Source of the DNA: Corynebacterium vitaeruminis DSM 20294
GTDB taxonomy: Bacteria; Actinomycetota; Actinomycetes; Mycobacteriales; Mycobacteriaceae
Length of the DNA stretch: 64,000 nucleotides
Assembly (NCBI RefSeq): GCF_000550805.1
Contig: NZ_CP004353.1
Location: forward strand, 124,001 to 188,000
Direction of reading: 5' to 3'
The translations under genes were made by a program, and so were the position numbers. Position 1 is the first letter of the stretch; each line of letters begins with the position of its first letter. Below, one piece after another: positions 7,901 through 15,683 of the stretch. The notes below the pieces were generated by a model that saw nothing but the letters and a program-made list of their open reading frames with translations, was not told the origin of the DNA and ran no database searches.

Positions 7901-7941
7901 GAGGCGTACACCCATCACGTGTGTGGGTGCACGCCTCTTTG
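7901..7941 (+). terminator. Hairpin terminator after the ATL gene
   Basis: A 14-bp stem (GAGGCGTACACCCA with TGGGTGCACGCCTC, one wobble) begins on the base after the ATL stop and is followed by TTTG. The stem is strong, the T-run short. Confidence 0.75.
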
Positions 7942-8018
7942 CGTCGTCTAACCACGAGGTCGGCCATGCACTAGACGCATAATCCGTGACGTGCATGCGT
8001 CAGATGCATGCATTGATC

Positions 8019-9191
8019 TTAGTGCGGCGCGTGTGCCGCGAGGCTAAAGAACTCAGGCCGGAGGCTTGTGTCCTGAGTCATGGCGAGCCGAGCCGCCAGC
8101 TGGCCGAAGTAGGGTGCGAACTTCATGCCCGTGCCGCTCATTCCCACGGCCACCGTGACGCAGGTGTCCGAGTCGGTGTCGATGATGGCGTGGCCGTCGG
8201 CGGTGAAGCCGTCGTGGTGGACCGACAGCCTAGCGACGTCTGGGTAGAAGTCCGGTGCGACCTCGGCGACCCGCTGCGAGAACAGCTGAAGGGTCTTCTC
8301 GTCGACTGTCGCAGGGACGTCGCTGGGGTGGGGGACCGCGACCTCGTGAAACTGGTCGCTGGAGAACTTCACGGTGTACCCATCGAGGCTGGGTGCTCCG
8401 TAGATGTGGAAGCTCGTGCCGTCTGCCTGCGGGCGGTCGTAAAGGAAGATCGGCAGCTTGTCCGGCGCAAAGGCCTCCACCTTGCGCGGCATGAACCACG
8501 TCAGCGCGAGCGGGCGCACCTTCACCAGCGGCGCCACCTCGGGAAGGAGGTCGCCTGCCCAGGATCCGGTGGTCACGATTGATTGCTTAGCGACGACCGT
8601 ACCGCGGCTCGTGCGAATGACCACGCCCGCGCCCTCACCCTTGGGCTCGATCGCGAGGACCTCCGTGTGCGTCCATAGCTTCGCTCCCAGCTTGAGCGCG
8701 AGCTCGGTGGCCGAGGCGACCGCGACCTCGGGGCGGATGCCGCCGCCCTGAGGGTCGAGGATGCCGATGTCGTCATCGTCGACCGTGAATTGAGGGAAGC
8801 GCTCGCGCAGCTCCTCCGCTGAAAGATACTCGTGCTCGAGCCCGAACTCCTCGATGGTCTTTTGAGTGGCGGTGATCGTCGGAAAGCTCTTCGGGCCGAT
8901 GCTGAGCGCGCCGACGGGCAAGAAGACGTCGCGCCGTGACTTCTGTGCCAGCTGTAGCCACAGCTCGCGCGCCTTCTTGGCGAAGGGGATGAACTCTCCG
9001 CCTTCCTTCAGTGCCACGCGGAACAGCCGTGACTCGCCCGCATAGCTGCCGCGGGTGTGCACGCGCCCGAACTGCTCGATGCCGAGGATCTTTGCACCCG
9101 GTGCCGCTTCGGCGAGCTGCCACAGCGCCATCGATCCCATCGTGCCCACGCCGATGACCGCGTAGTCCACCTCGGTGATGTCCATATTCAT
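8019..9191 (-). CDS. FAD-dependent secondary-amine oxidase, sarcosine/N-methyltryptophan oxidase family (second copy of SoxA)
   Basis: A 390-residue flavoprotein of the MSOX/MTOX family. The ADP-binding motif VIGVGTMGS is near residues 12-20, followed by a typical RxGSYAGESRLFR stretch. The family oxidizes N-methyl amino acids to the amine, formaldehyde and H2O2. In monomeric sarcosine oxidase a Cys covalently binds FAD; in the matching C-terminal region here (SVHHDGFTADGHAIID) there is no Cys, so flavin attachment may be non-covalent or different. The gene follows an ocd-like gene after 60 bp, and the pair is paralogous to the ocd-soxA pair at 14.3-16.8 kb. Expression is probably driven from the AmtR-type boxes at 10.6-10.7 kb. 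Confidence 0.82.
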   Translation of the reverse strand: MNMDITEVDYAVIGVGTMGSMALWQLAEAAPGAKILGIEQFGRVHTRGSYAGESRLFRVALKEGGEFIPFAKKARELWLQLAQKSRRDVFLPVGALSIGPKSFPTITATQKTIEEFGLEHEYLSAEELRERFPQFTVDDDDIGILDPQGGGIRPEVAVASATELALKLGAKLWTHTEVLAIEPKGEGAGVVIRTSRGTVVAKQSIVTTGSWAGDLLPEVAPLVKVRPLALTWFMPRKVEAFAPDKLPIFLYDRPQADGTSFHIYGAPSLDGYTVKFSSDQFHEVAVPHPSDVPATVDEKTLQLFSQRVAEVAPDFYPDVARLSVHHDGFTADGHAIIDTDSDTCVTVAVGMSGTGMKFAPYFGQLAARLAMTQDTSLRPEFFSLAAHAPH

Positions 9192-9251
9192 TGCGTTCGT
9201 GCCTTCAATCCATGCGTCGTGTGAATAGAAACGGAGTTGTATGCGTTCGTT

Positions 9252-10439
9252 CTATGCAAGCTCCGGGGTGTCCCAGACGTTCAGCGTGGTGCCGATGCCC
9301 TGGGCCACGGCGTTGTCGTAGACGTGGGAGGCCCACGCGACGTCCTCGACGGGCATGCCGCCGACGGAGAAGATCACCACGTCGTCCTTCGTGGTGCGGC
9401 CGACGGCCTCCTCGTTGATGATGTCGGCGATGTCGACGACCGTGCCCTTGGCGACCTCGCCAGCCTTCTCCATCTCGAGGAACTTGTTGCCGATGATGCC
9501 CACCATCTCGAAGGTGTTCGGCGTGAACTCTTCCATCCACGCCTCGTAGAGTCCGCGGTTGTCCACGACGAGCTTGACGTCGTCGCGCTGCAGGAACTCG
9601 GAGGGGACGTCGGCGCAGCCGGGGACGGTGATGAGCGTGCCGGGGGAGATCCAGTCGGCCTCGATGAGCGGGTAGCTGGCCGAGCCGGCCGAGGTGGTCG
9701 CGCACACGGAGACAACATCGCTGCCGCGGACGGCCTCCTCGGCGGTGTCGACCTGGATGATGGTGGTGAACTGCGGCAGCGTGGCCTTGACCCAATCGAC
9801 GAACTCGTCGATGCCCTTCTGGCTGCGGCCCTTGATCTTCACGGTGTCAAGACCCGGGCGGGCGGCGGCGAAGGCCTCCAGCGCGGTGCGCCCCATGACG
9901 CCGGGGCCGATGATTCCGGCCACGCGGGCGTCGTAGTTGGCAAGGTAACGCGCGCCCACGCCGCTGATCGCGCCGGTGCGGTAGGCGGAGATCAGGTTGC
10001 CGCTCATGATGGACAGCGGTGCGCCGGTGACGGAGTCGCTGAGGATGAACATGTGGATGGAGCGCGGCAGGCCGACCTCGCGGTTGGCCACGTTCGAGCC
10101 GTACCACTTCACTCCCGAGCGGTTGATGGATCCGCCGAGGTAGGCGGGCATCGCCATGAAGCGGCGGTCGGGGCCGTTGAGCGGCATGTTCGGGTGCGGG
10201 GAGGAATCCGGGAAGGAAACCATCGCTCCGTGGGAGTTGTTGTTCTGCCCGGCCATGCGGTAGTCGCCCTTGCCGAGGCAGCTAAACACCTCCTCCATGA
10301 CGTCGACGCAGGCGGCCATGTCCTTCACGCCAGCGGCGACCATCTCCGGCTCGCTGAGGAACAGCGTGTCGATGCGGGTGGGGTTCTCCTCGGCAGGGGA
10401 GTCGGTGATGGTGGTGGTCTCGAGTAGTGAAGTGGTCAT
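9252..10439 (-). CDS. Ornithine cyclodeaminase/mu-crystallin family protein (second copy of Ocd)
   Basis: A 395-residue member of the OCD/mu-crystallin family. The Rossmann motif GIIGPGVMGRTALEAF lies near residues 170-185, and the substrate-side Arg/Lys of the family fall in DRRFMAMPAYLGG and GVKWYGSN. It is 40-60 residues longer than classical ornithine cyclodeaminases, as is its paralogue at 15.7 kb. The family includes NAD(P)-dependent imine reductases and amino-acid dehydrogenases, so ornithine is not a safe substrate. ATG 10439 is preferred because GGAG lies 6-7 nt upstream; a TTG 12 nt earlier is possible. It begins a divergent promoter region shared with the APC permease and precedes the soxA-like gene. 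Confidence 0.8.
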   Translation of the reverse strand: MTTSLLETTTITDSPAEENPTRIDTLFLSEPEMVAAGVKDMAACVDVMEEVFSCLGKGDYRMAGQNNNSHGAMVSFPDSSPHPNMPLNGPDRRFMAMPAYLGGSINRSGVKWYGSNVANREVGLPRSIHMFILSDSVTGAPLSIMSGNLISAYRTGAISGVGARYLANYDARVAGIIGPGVMGRTALEAFAAARPGLDTVKIKGRSQKGIDEFVDWVKATLPQFTTIIQVDTAEEAVRGSDVVSVCATTSAGSASYPLIEADWISPGTLITVPGCADVPSEFLQRDDVKLVVDNRGLYEAWMEEFTPNTFEMVGIIGNKFLEMEKAGEVAKGTVVDIADIINEEAVGRTTKDDVVIFSVGGMPVEDVAWASHVYDNAVAQGIGTTLNVWDTPELA

Positions 10440-10484
10440 CGGTGACTCCAATCCAAAGTCAGTGTCCTGGGATGCGCCGGGAAA

Positions 10485-10514
10485 GCGCAGCGTCGGAAAG
10501 CGCAGCGTCGGAAA
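10485..10514. repeat. Tandem 15-bp direct repeat
   Basis: GCGCAGCGTCGGAAA occurs twice head-to-tail (10485-10499, 10500-10514) with degenerate flanking units. The unit contains GCGTCGGAAAGC, the partner half of the dispersed repeat. It lies in the leader of the ocd-like gene. Confidence 0.7.
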
Positions 10515-10588
10515 GCGAAAGCGCAGCGCGAAGGCTGCAAGTAAAGCCGGGTCATCGAGCGGCCCGATGCATTGGATTAAACACCTTT

Positions 10589-10725
10589 CTGTCGGTTGAT
10601 AGAAAACGGGGGTAGGCCATAACCTGTCGCGTGATAGGTAAATAAAAACCCCGTCACCTGCGCACTTAAATCTATCTTGCTATAGAAAACCGGGGGTAAG
10701 CATTGCCTTAACTATTGCTTGATAG
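10589..10725. promoter_or_regulatory. Four AmtR-type nitrogen-control boxes between divergent genes
   Basis: The AT-rich part of the 470-bp gap between the ocd-like gene and the APC permease holds four matches to CTAT-N6-ATAG, the AmtR motif known from C. glutamicum. They lie at 10589-10602 (CTGT/ATAG), 10624-10637 (CTGT/ATAG), 10672-10685 (CTAT/ATAG) and 10712-10725 (CTAT/ATAG). Three are followed by AAA as in the extended consensus. Four operators on a divergent promoter suggest tight nitrogen repression in both directions. The rest of the gap holds a 15-bp tandem repeat (10485-10514) and GC-rich leader sequence; no gene is seen. Confidence 0.8.
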
Positions 10726-10909
10726 AAACCAGACGGTCTACGGTGACCTCATTCGGCAACGAGCTCGGCGGCGCACGCCCCGCAGGAGCAAAACCGCCGA
10801 AAACGACGAATCCGCCACGGCGCCTCCACACCACGGCGGAACCAATTCCCGCCTCGCCCGTCCAATTAGGGGGAAGGGGCACAGCCAAAAAGGAAGAAAG
10901 GGGAGCAAG

Positions 10910-12370
10910 ATGGCCATTCTTACCCCAGACAAGTCATCCCGGGCAGGGGTCGGCGCGAGCGTCGGCATGCCCACTCGCCCCAACACCACCCTCAACGCCG
11001 GCACTCTGGGTGTCGGCTCCATCGTGTTCATGGTCATCGCGGCCGCGGCGCCGCTCACGGTGATCGGTGGCGGGCTGCCGATCGGCATGGTCAGCGGCAA
11101 CGGCGCCGGATACCCCGCCATGTACGCGGTCTGCGCGGCCATCCTGTTGGTCTTCTCCGTGGGCCTTACCACCATGTCCCGCCGCATCCGCGAGCCCGGC
11201 GCCTTCTTCTCTTATGTGGAGGCCGCCACCGACCGCCGCCTGGGCATGGGCACCGCCTACCTCGCGCTTTTGACCTACACCGCCATCCAGTTCTCCGTCT
11301 ACGCCTTCCTCGGCGTGCAGCTGGCCAACGTCGTGGCGCTGACCGGCCTCGAGCTGCCGTGGTGGGTGTTTACCCTCGCGATGGTCGCAGTCGTGGGCCT
11401 TTTGGGCTACCGGGACATCGAGCTAAGTTCCAAGGCGCTCGGCGTCGCGCTCGTCGGCGAGATAGCCATCACGCTGGCCATCGTCGTTGGCGTGGTCATC
11501 AAGGGCGGCGCCCACGGACTCGACATGGCCTCCTTTGAGCCGAGCACCATCGCCTCGGGCACCCCCGGCGTGGGGCTGATGCTCGCCATGGCTGGCTTCA
11601 TCGGGTTCGAGTCCACCACCGTCTTCCGCAGCGAGGCCAAGGACCCCGAGCGCACCATCCCGCGCGCCACCTACGCAGCCATCCTCATCATCGGCGTCTT
11701 CTACACGCTGGCCGGTTGGGCCATCGTCGAGGCCTGGGGCGCGGACAACGTGCTCGCCGCCGCCGAGGCCGACCCGGAGGGCATGGTCATCGCCACCGCC
11801 GTCAACTACGTCGGCCCCTGGGCGGGAGTCGTGGTTCAGGTCCTGCTTCTGACCAGCCTGTTCGCCTGCGTGCTCTCCTTCCACAACGTCATCACCCGCT
11901 ACCAGCACGCCGTGGCCATCAGGGGCTGCCTGCCCGCAGCGGTCGCGAGCATCCACGAGCGCCACCAGTCGCCGCACATCTCCTCCATCGTGCAGACGGC
12001 CACCGTCGCGATCCTCACCCTCGCCTCCGTGGCGATCGGCCTCGACCCGGTCATGCAGCTGTTCACCTGGTTCAGCGGCCTAGCGACGTTCACCATCGTC
12101 GTGCTCATGCTCATCGTCGACGTGGCGATCCTCGTCTACTTCCGCACCCACCCGGCTGGCAAGGACAACGCCTTCAAGCGCATCTACGCCCCGATTCTCT
12201 CGCTCGTGGGCCTGGGTATTGCCTGCTTCTTCATCGTGACTAACCTGGTCAGCCTCGTCGGCGGCAACGTCTCCGTCGCTTGGGCGCTCGGCCTGTCCGC
12301 ACCGGTCTCCTTCCTCGTCGGCTGGGCCTTCGCCCACGCCACCACCGAGAAAGAACCGGTCCTGGTCTAA
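10910..12370 (+). CDS. APC-family amino acid/amine permease
   Basis: A 486-residue transporter with 12 predicted membrane segments. The first holds the APC signature region TLGVGSIVFMVIAAAAPLTVIGGGLPIGMVSGNGAGYP; segment 6 contains GFIGFESTTVFRSEAKDPERTIPRATYAA, the characteristic FE...A...NPxR-type loop of the amino acid-polyamine-organocation family. The ATG follows a purine-rich AGGAAGAAAGGGGAG. It is divergent from the ocd-soxA pair across four AmtR-type boxes, so it most likely imports the secondary amine or amino acid oxidized by that pair. The exact substrate is not predictable. A clear terminator follows. Confidence 0.85.
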   Translation: MAILTPDKSSRAGVGASVGMPTRPNTTLNAGTLGVGSIVFMVIAAAAPLTVIGGGLPIGMVSGNGAGYPAMYAVCAAILLVFSVGLTTMSRRIREPGAFFSYVEAATDRRLGMGTAYLALLTYTAIQFSVYAFLGVQLANVVALTGLELPWWVFTLAMVAVVGLLGYRDIELSSKALGVALVGEIAITLAIVVGVVIKGGAHGLDMASFEPSTIASGTPGVGLMLAMAGFIGFESTTVFRSEAKDPERTIPRATYAAILIIGVFYTLAGWAIVEAWGADNVLAAAEADPEGMVIATAVNYVGPWAGVVVQVLLLTSLFACVLSFHNVITRYQHAVAIRGCLPAAVASIHERHQSPHISSIVQTATVAILTLASVAIGLDPVMQLFTWFSGLATFTIVVLMLIVDVAILVYFRTHPAGKDNAFKRIYAPILSLVGLGIACFFIVTNLVSLVGGNVSVAWALGLSAPVSFLVGWAFAHATTEKEPVLV

Positions 12371-12386
12371 CCCCTACACACCAAAC

Positions 12387-12436
12387 AAACCCGGCAGTAC
12401 GCTCCCTTCAAGGAGGCCTGCCGGGTTTGTGCTTTT
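12387..12436 (+). terminator. Rho-independent terminator of the APC permease gene
   Basis: AAACCCGGCA (12387-12396) pairs perfectly with TGCCGGGTTT (12419-12428) around an apical hairpin (CTCCCTTCAAGGAG), followed by a T-rich stretch. Confidence 0.85.
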
Positions 12437-12491
12437 GCTTGTCGACGCCTTCGGCCCGCGCCCAAAATGCCCCAGCGAAGCGTCGGAAAGC
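12437..12491. repeat. Paired dispersed repeat between convergent genes
   Basis: Left half GCTTGTCGACGCC (12437-12449) and right half GCGTCGGAAAGC (12480-12491) are in inverted orientation 30 bp apart. The right half ends in the stop codon of the hydrolase. Confidence 0.65.
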
Positions 12492-13417
12492 TACTTGCTC
12501 AGAAACTCCGCGACGTCGCGCACGCGCTGGCGCGCGACCTCCGGGGTGGACAGGCGGTGCTCGGCGACATACTCGCGCACCTCGACCTGCTCAGGCGCCT
12601 CGGCCCACGGGTAGTGGCCTGCCACCTTGTCGTGGGTTGCGACCTGCATGAGCGTGCGCGGCCAGGTCGCGGGGTCGGTGAACTCGCGCCCGCCGCGTAG
12701 ACCCTCGGGAAGCACGTCGAGGGTGAGGTGCGGGAAGGTGAGCGCCTGCGCGTCGAAGACGTCCGAGCACAGGGTCGCCAGCGCGCCGCCGGAGGAGTAG
12801 CCCCACGAGTACAAAGCCGTGGGGGAGTGGGTCTCGCGCACCCACGCGGCGGCCTTCCTCACGAAGTCAATGACCTCGTCCAAGTTGTGCGCCGGCAGGA
12901 GCGGGTAGTCGAGGTCGAGGATCGTCGTCCCCGACAGCTCCGCGGCGCCGGCGACCTCGGGGCGCCAAGCATTCTCCAGCGCCACGCCAGCCCCGCGCCA
13001 CCAGCCGCCGAAGTGCAAGGAGATCGCCCACTTGCCGTTGGGCTTCGACGGGGTAAACAGCTGCGCGTTAAGCTCCGGGACCTCGCTCACGGTGACGTCC
13101 CCGGGGAAGGCCACGCCCGGCATTGCGTGATCGACCGCCGAGCCGAGCATGAGCATCGCGGCGTGGGTGGTGCGGTCGGCAAGGCGCGCGTCGTAGGTGT
13201 CGGCGACCTCGGCGTCCGAGGGATCGTCCGACCACGGCGGGTTCTTGGCGGGCACCTCGTAGTGGGCGTAGATGTAGGAGGCCAGCTGCTCGAGCTGCTC
13301 CTCCTGGCTGAGCACTCGGTCGACGCCGCCGACCTGGAACTCCTCGCGCATGCGCGCCTCGTCGTGGCTGGTGGTGCCGGTAGCACCGGTGTTGTCTGCA
13401 GAAGCATCGTTGGTCAT
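12491..13417 (-). CDS. Alpha/beta-hydrolase (esterase/lipase-like)
   Basis: A 308-residue hydrolase. The oxyanion-hole motif of HGG esterases appears as HFGGWWRG, and the nucleophile elbow as GYSSGG (Ser in GxSxG), in the right order and spacing of about 75 residues. Residues 1-75 form a predicted helical N-terminal region rich in acidic residues. The acid and His of the triad are plausibly in the C-terminal THDKVAGHYPW region. The start at 13417 is supported by TAGCAT 7 nt upstream (leaderless pattern). It converges on the APC permease but no shared operator is seen, so a link to amine catabolism is only positional. Confidence 0.75.
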   Translation of the reverse strand: MTNDASADNTGATGTTSHDEARMREEFQVGGVDRVLSQEEQLEQLASYIYAHYEVPAKNPPWSDDPSDAEVADTYDARLADRTTHAAMLMLGSAVDHAMPGVAFPGDVTVSEVPELNAQLFTPSKPNGKWAISLHFGGWWRGAGVALENAWRPEVAGAAELSGTTILDLDYPLLPAHNLDEVIDFVRKAAAWVRETHSPTALYSWGYSSGGALATLCSDVFDAQALTFPHLTLDVLPEGLRGGREFTDPATWPRTLMQVATHDKVAGHYPWAEAPEQVEVREYVAEHRLSTPEVARQRVRDVAEFLSK

Positions 13418-13461
13418 GCCCACCATGCTACGCGGTCGAGGTCGAGGCATCCGGCGCCGAA

Positions 13462-13480
13462 GGCGTCGACAAGCAAAAGC
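13462..13480. repeat. Dispersed GGCGTCGACAAGC repeat, single copy
   Basis: GGCGTCGACAAGCAAAAGC lies between the divergent hydrolase and maltokinase-cap-like genes. Same core as the copies at 3083, 31378 and 38911. Confidence 0.6.
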
Positions 13481-13589
13481 AACGGGAGCACACTCCGTTG
13501 GGGTTAGCCGCGCGGTGCCTAGACGGAAACAGGAGTAGAAAGAAGGTTACCTATACAAAAAGACCCCTAACCGAAGGCAGGGATGCGGC

Positions 13590-14231
13590 ATGGCACGCAA
13601 GGAAGCAAAGATCGAGCAGGCGACGCTGACCCCGACCAAGCAGGAGGTCGCCAACAAGTGGCTGGGCGGCTTCCGCCACATCGGCTCGTATCGGCTGGTC
13701 GATCCGGAGGGCGAGGTCGGCATCGAGGCGCTCATCGGCTTCGACGCGGACGATCGCCTCATCCAGATCCCGTTCAGCTACCGCAGTAAGGAGCTCGACC
13801 CGCACCACACGCTGGGCACCATCGAGCACAGCGTGCTAGGTACCCGGTATGTTTCCAACGCGCTGGGCGACCCGGTCGCGGTCGCGGAGTTCATTCGCAC
13901 CATCGTCGACGGCGGGCAGGGGGCGACGTTCTCCAACGGCACGCAGCCGGCGCTCGAGATCCAGGGCTCCGGCCAGCGCGAGGGGGACCCGGCACTCGAG
14001 ATCGGCGAGGTCACCCTCCGCGAGGTCACCCGCCAGCGCGCCGTGGGCTGGGCGAAGGTCAACGGCAAGAACCGCGGGTTCATCCTGCGCATGCCGCAGA
14101 TCCTCGTGCCGGAGTGGCACTTAAGCCGCGGGCACTCGGTCTCCCCGCTGCGCATCACCGGCCACACTCCCGACGACCCCGCGCACCCGCTCGTCGTGGC
14201 GGAGCTGGGGTGGACGGATCTGCCTCGTTAG
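13590..14231 (+). CDS. CG0192-like protein with maltokinase N-terminal cap-like domain
   Basis: A 213-residue protein whose first half matches the maltokinase N-cap-like pattern of actinobacterial CG0192-type proteins: LTPTKQEVANKWLGGFRHIGSYRLVDPEGEVGIEALI followed by IQIPFSYRSKEL and LGTIEHSVLGTRYVSNALGDPVAVAEFIRTI. There is no kinase domain after the cap, so phosphotransfer is not expected. The second half (residues about 120-213) is rich in short strands and ends LVVAELGWTDLP. Function is unknown; the fold similarity is the only lead. It converges with soxA across a bidirectional terminator. Confidence 0.65.
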   Translation: MARKEAKIEQATLTPTKQEVANKWLGGFRHIGSYRLVDPEGEVGIEALIGFDADDRLIQIPFSYRSKELDPHHTLGTIEHSVLGTRYVSNALGDPVAVAEFIRTIVDGGQGATFSNGTQPALEIQGSGQREGDPALEIGEVTLREVTRQRAVGWAKVNGKNRGFILRMPQILVPEWHLSRGHSVSPLRITGHTPDDPAHPLVVAELGWTDLPR

Positions 14232-14237
14232 CATTTC

Positions 14238-14281
14238 GCTTGCCGACGGCCACAGGCTGGTTGCCGTAGGCGTCGAAACGC
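14238..14281. repeat. Paired dispersed repeat, long form
   Basis: GCTTGCCGACGGCC at the left and CCGTAGGCGTCGAAACGC at the right form an imperfect hairpin. Over about 44 bp it closely matches the element at 21862-21905, so it is a true repeat family and not only a short motif. Confidence 0.7.
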
Positions 14282-14282
14282 G

Positions 14283-14311
14283 AAAAAGCCCCTCTGGCGA
14301 GGGGCTTTCTT
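14283..14311. terminator. Bidirectional terminator between convergent genes
   Basis: AAAGCCCCT pairs with AGGGGCTTT around CTGGCG, with A-run before and T-run after, so it can work on both strands. Confidence 0.85.
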
Positions 14312-14326
14312 GCTGTCCGCGGCGAC

Positions 14327-15475
14327 CTAGACGAGCGCGTGGACCGGCTCGTGGCGGGCGATGGTGTACGTGTCGTGCATGAGCTTCGACTCGCCGGTGG
14401 TGGCCAGCTGCGCGCACAGCTTGCCCACCGCGGGCGCCATCTTGAAGCCGTGGGCGGAGAAGCCGGTGGCCACGACGATGTCGCCGACGCGATCCATGAT
14501 CGGCGTCTTGTCGAAGGTATAGGTGTCGAAGTGCACCGAGTAGCGGTTCGGCTCCGGGTGCACGCCGGGGAACAGCTCCGCCACCTGAGCGCCGAAGGCG
14601 GTGAGCGCCTCGCGGTTAAGGCGCAGGTCGCAGTCCTCGATGTGGTCGGTCTCGGGGCCGCCCCACAGGTCCAGGCCCGCGATCTTGACGGAGTAGCCGT
14701 CGACGCAGGGTGCGCCGAAGATGTGGAAGTCGCCGCGGTCACGGATGAACACCGGCAGGTTGGCGGGGTCGAACTCGGAGGCGACCTTCGGCAGGAACCA
14801 CGTGAGCACCAGCTTGCGCACCTCGATGAGGTCCTCGATCTCGGGGAAGACGAGCTTGCTCCACGCGCCCGCGGTGATGATGGCCGCGTCGGCGGTGATG
14901 GTCTTCTCGCCCGCGACGAGCTCCACGCCGCCAGACTCGAGCTGGGTAATCGAGGTGATCTCGGTGTGGTCGTAGACGGTGGCGCCATGGAGCTTCGCCT
15001 GCTCCACCGCGGAGAAGACCGCCAGCTCAGGGCGCATGGCGCCGCCCAGCTTGTCCACGATGCCCGCCTCGTCGTCTTGGAAGTCGAGGCCCGGGTAGCG
15101 CACGCGCATCTCCTGGGCGGTGAGCTCCTCGAAGGGTAGGCCGTGCTTCTCGATGGACTCGCGCAGGCGGATGAACGGCGCGTCGTCCTCGCGGCCGACG
15201 TTGAGGCAGCCGAAGTCGAGCAGCAGCTCGCGGCCAGCCTCCCGGCCCAGCTGCTTCCACAGGGTGCGCGCCTCCTTGAGCAACGGAACGTACTTCTCGC
15301 CCTCGTGGTAGGCGGCGCGGAAGAGGCGGGACTCGCCGGTGAACGCGCCGTAGCTGTGTGAGAGCCCGAACTGTTCGATGCCGATGACCTCGACATCGTC
15401 GAGCTTGGACAGCTGCCACAGGCTCATCGATCCCATCGTTCCGAGTCCGACGACGACGATCTTCTTCTTAGACAT
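14327..15475 (-). CDS. soxA: SoxA: FAD-dependent sarcosine oxidase-family amine oxidase
   Basis: A 382-residue flavoprotein with VVGLGTMGS (residues about 7-15) as dinucleotide-binding motif and FTGESRLFRAAYHEGE. It is the third gene of amtB-ocd-soxA, the order described for the AmtR-controlled operon of C. glutamicum, and is paralogous to the oxidase at 8.0 kb. The family oxidizes N-methyl or other secondary amines with release of H2O2. In the region of the covalent flavin Cys of MSOX, this protein has RYSVHFDTYTFDKTPIMD with no Cys, the same SVHxD variant as in the other copy. It is separated from ocd by 208 bp containing a perfect hairpin. Confidence 0.85.
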   Translation of the reverse strand: MSKKKIVVVGLGTMGSMSLWQLSKLDDVEVIGIEQFGLSHSYGAFTGESRLFRAAYHEGEKYVPLLKEARTLWKQLGREAGRELLLDFGCLNVGREDDAPFIRLRESIEKHGLPFEELTAQEMRVRYPGLDFQDDEAGIVDKLGGAMRPELAVFSAVEQAKLHGATVYDHTEITSITQLESGGVELVAGEKTITADAAIITAGAWSKLVFPEIEDLIEVRKLVLTWFLPKVASEFDPANLPVFIRDRGDFHIFGAPCVDGYSVKIAGLDLWGGPETDHIEDCDLRLNREALTAFGAQVAELFPGVHPEPNRYSVHFDTYTFDKTPIMDRVGDIVVATGFSAHGFKMAPAVGKLCAQLATTGESKLMHDTYTIARHEPVHALV

Positions 15476-15526
15476 TTCCTGGTCCTTAGGTCCTTGGGTC
15501 TTGGAAGCTAGAAAAGGGGGGTGGTG

Positions 15527-15565
15527 GCCAGGCGGCCGGGCGAGCGTTAGACCCGGCCGCCTGGC
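15527..15565. other. Perfect 14-bp inverted repeat between ocd and soxA
   Basis: GCCAGGCGGCCGGG and its exact complement flank an 11-nt loop. On the coding (minus) strand it is followed by C-rich sequence and only four T, so it looks like an RNA processing/attenuation hairpin more than a full terminator. The remainder of the 208-bp ocd-soxA gap shows no gene. Confidence 0.6.
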
Positions 15566-15683
15566 ACGTGTGGTGCTGGCCGCTTAGCGAGGCACTATCA
15601 TTGCGCGCAATGCGACCAGTTCCGGGCGCGGCGGGTCGACCTGCTCCGTTGGCGGCCCGCCGCGAGCTTGTGGGGCGAAAGCG

